Shown here: piece by piece, positions 63,960 through 64,000 of the stretch
How the letters are laid out: each line of letters starts with the position of its first letter
Numbering within the stretch: the stretch's first letter is position 1
Source: Deinococcus radiotolerans
Lineage (GTDB): Bacteria; Deinococcota; Deinococci; Deinococcales; Deinococcaceae
NCBI RefSeq assembly: GCF_014647435.1
Contig: NZ_BMPE01000001.1
Span: forward strand, 1,138,382 to 1,202,381
Direction: 5' to 3'
Length of the DNA stretch: 64,000 nt
Program-made: the position numbers and the translations under genes
Notes under the pieces: generated by a model
The model's input: the letters and a program-made list of their open reading frames with translations, nothing else
Told to the model about the DNA's origin: nothing
The model's database searches: none

Positions 63960-64000
63960 ATGAGTGTGCTCAAGTTGCGCCAGGATGCGCCGGACGGATG
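63960..64000 (+). CDS. Possible start of a further gene cut by the window end
   Basis: ATG 63960 opens MSVLKLRQDAPDG and runs off the end at 64000. G+C is again high here. There is no clear ribosome site; TACCCT lies 12 nt upstream. Too short to identify. Confidence 0.3.
   Translation, partial: MSVLKLRQDAPDG

Overview
The window is about 64 kb of G+C-rich chromosome and almost certainly comes from a Deinococcus species. That placement is inferred from sequence features, not from a database match. The gene content fits: a NucS-type endonuclease, a futalosine-pathway hydrolase, actinobacterial/deinococcal-style TopA, a Nudix CoA pyrophosphatase next to a DUF4384/PEGA surface protein (the order I recall for D. 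radiodurans DR_1184/DR_1185) and a TrpRS resembling the deinococcal type II enzyme. The promoters fit too: about two dozen genes have a TANNNT hexamer 5-8 nt before the start codon, the leaderless pattern described for Deinococcus.

Layout. 1-3.1 kb holds a cut-off dnaJ, trpS with a complete tryptophan attenuator, and tdh. 3.2-22.2 kb is ordinary housekeeping: murJ, topA, rnhA, a YqeK-like HD protein, a drug-efflux-like MFS protein, glgC, a large U32 protein (likely 23S rRNA hydroxylase) and a universal stress protein. 22.3-26.1 kb carries a 1106-residue DUF4157 protein ending in a deaminase-like domain, with a small, less G+C-rich gene 2 nt behind it that looks like its immunity partner. 26.6-31.6 kb has a YmdB-like phosphodiesterase, ppc and a secreted GH13 amylase. 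33-38.6 kb is a tight operon smpB - degenerate amidase - GerMN protein - smc. 40-42.4 kb has mazG, the CoA pyrophosphatase and the PEGA protein.

42.9-46.4 kb is a TetR-controlled cassette (tetR, cytochrome c, PQQ-type dehydrogenase, secreted protein) with an operator-like dyad over the promoter. 46.6-57 kb is mixed: mqnB, a lone receiver protein, hisF-hisIE, nucS, a metallophosphoesterase, 5-FCL, two SDRs, a Nudix hydrolase and a 2H phosphoesterase. 57.1-61.7 kb is the glycine cleavage set gcvT-gcvH-gcvP, with a REP-like inverted repeat between gcvH and gcvP.

Directly after gcvP, at a perfect 38-bp palindrome, the base composition falls sharply. The A+T-rich stretch that follows (about 61.7-63.87 kb) holds one large STAND-like ATPase with a possible C-terminal HEPN-type domain, very likely a horizontally acquired defence gene. 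The last 130 nt return to higher G+C and contain the start of another possible frame.

The three strongest leads are the DUF4157-deaminase/immunity pair, the island ATPase, and the four-segment trpS attenuator. No tRNA, rRNA, CRISPR array or intact insertion sequence was seen.
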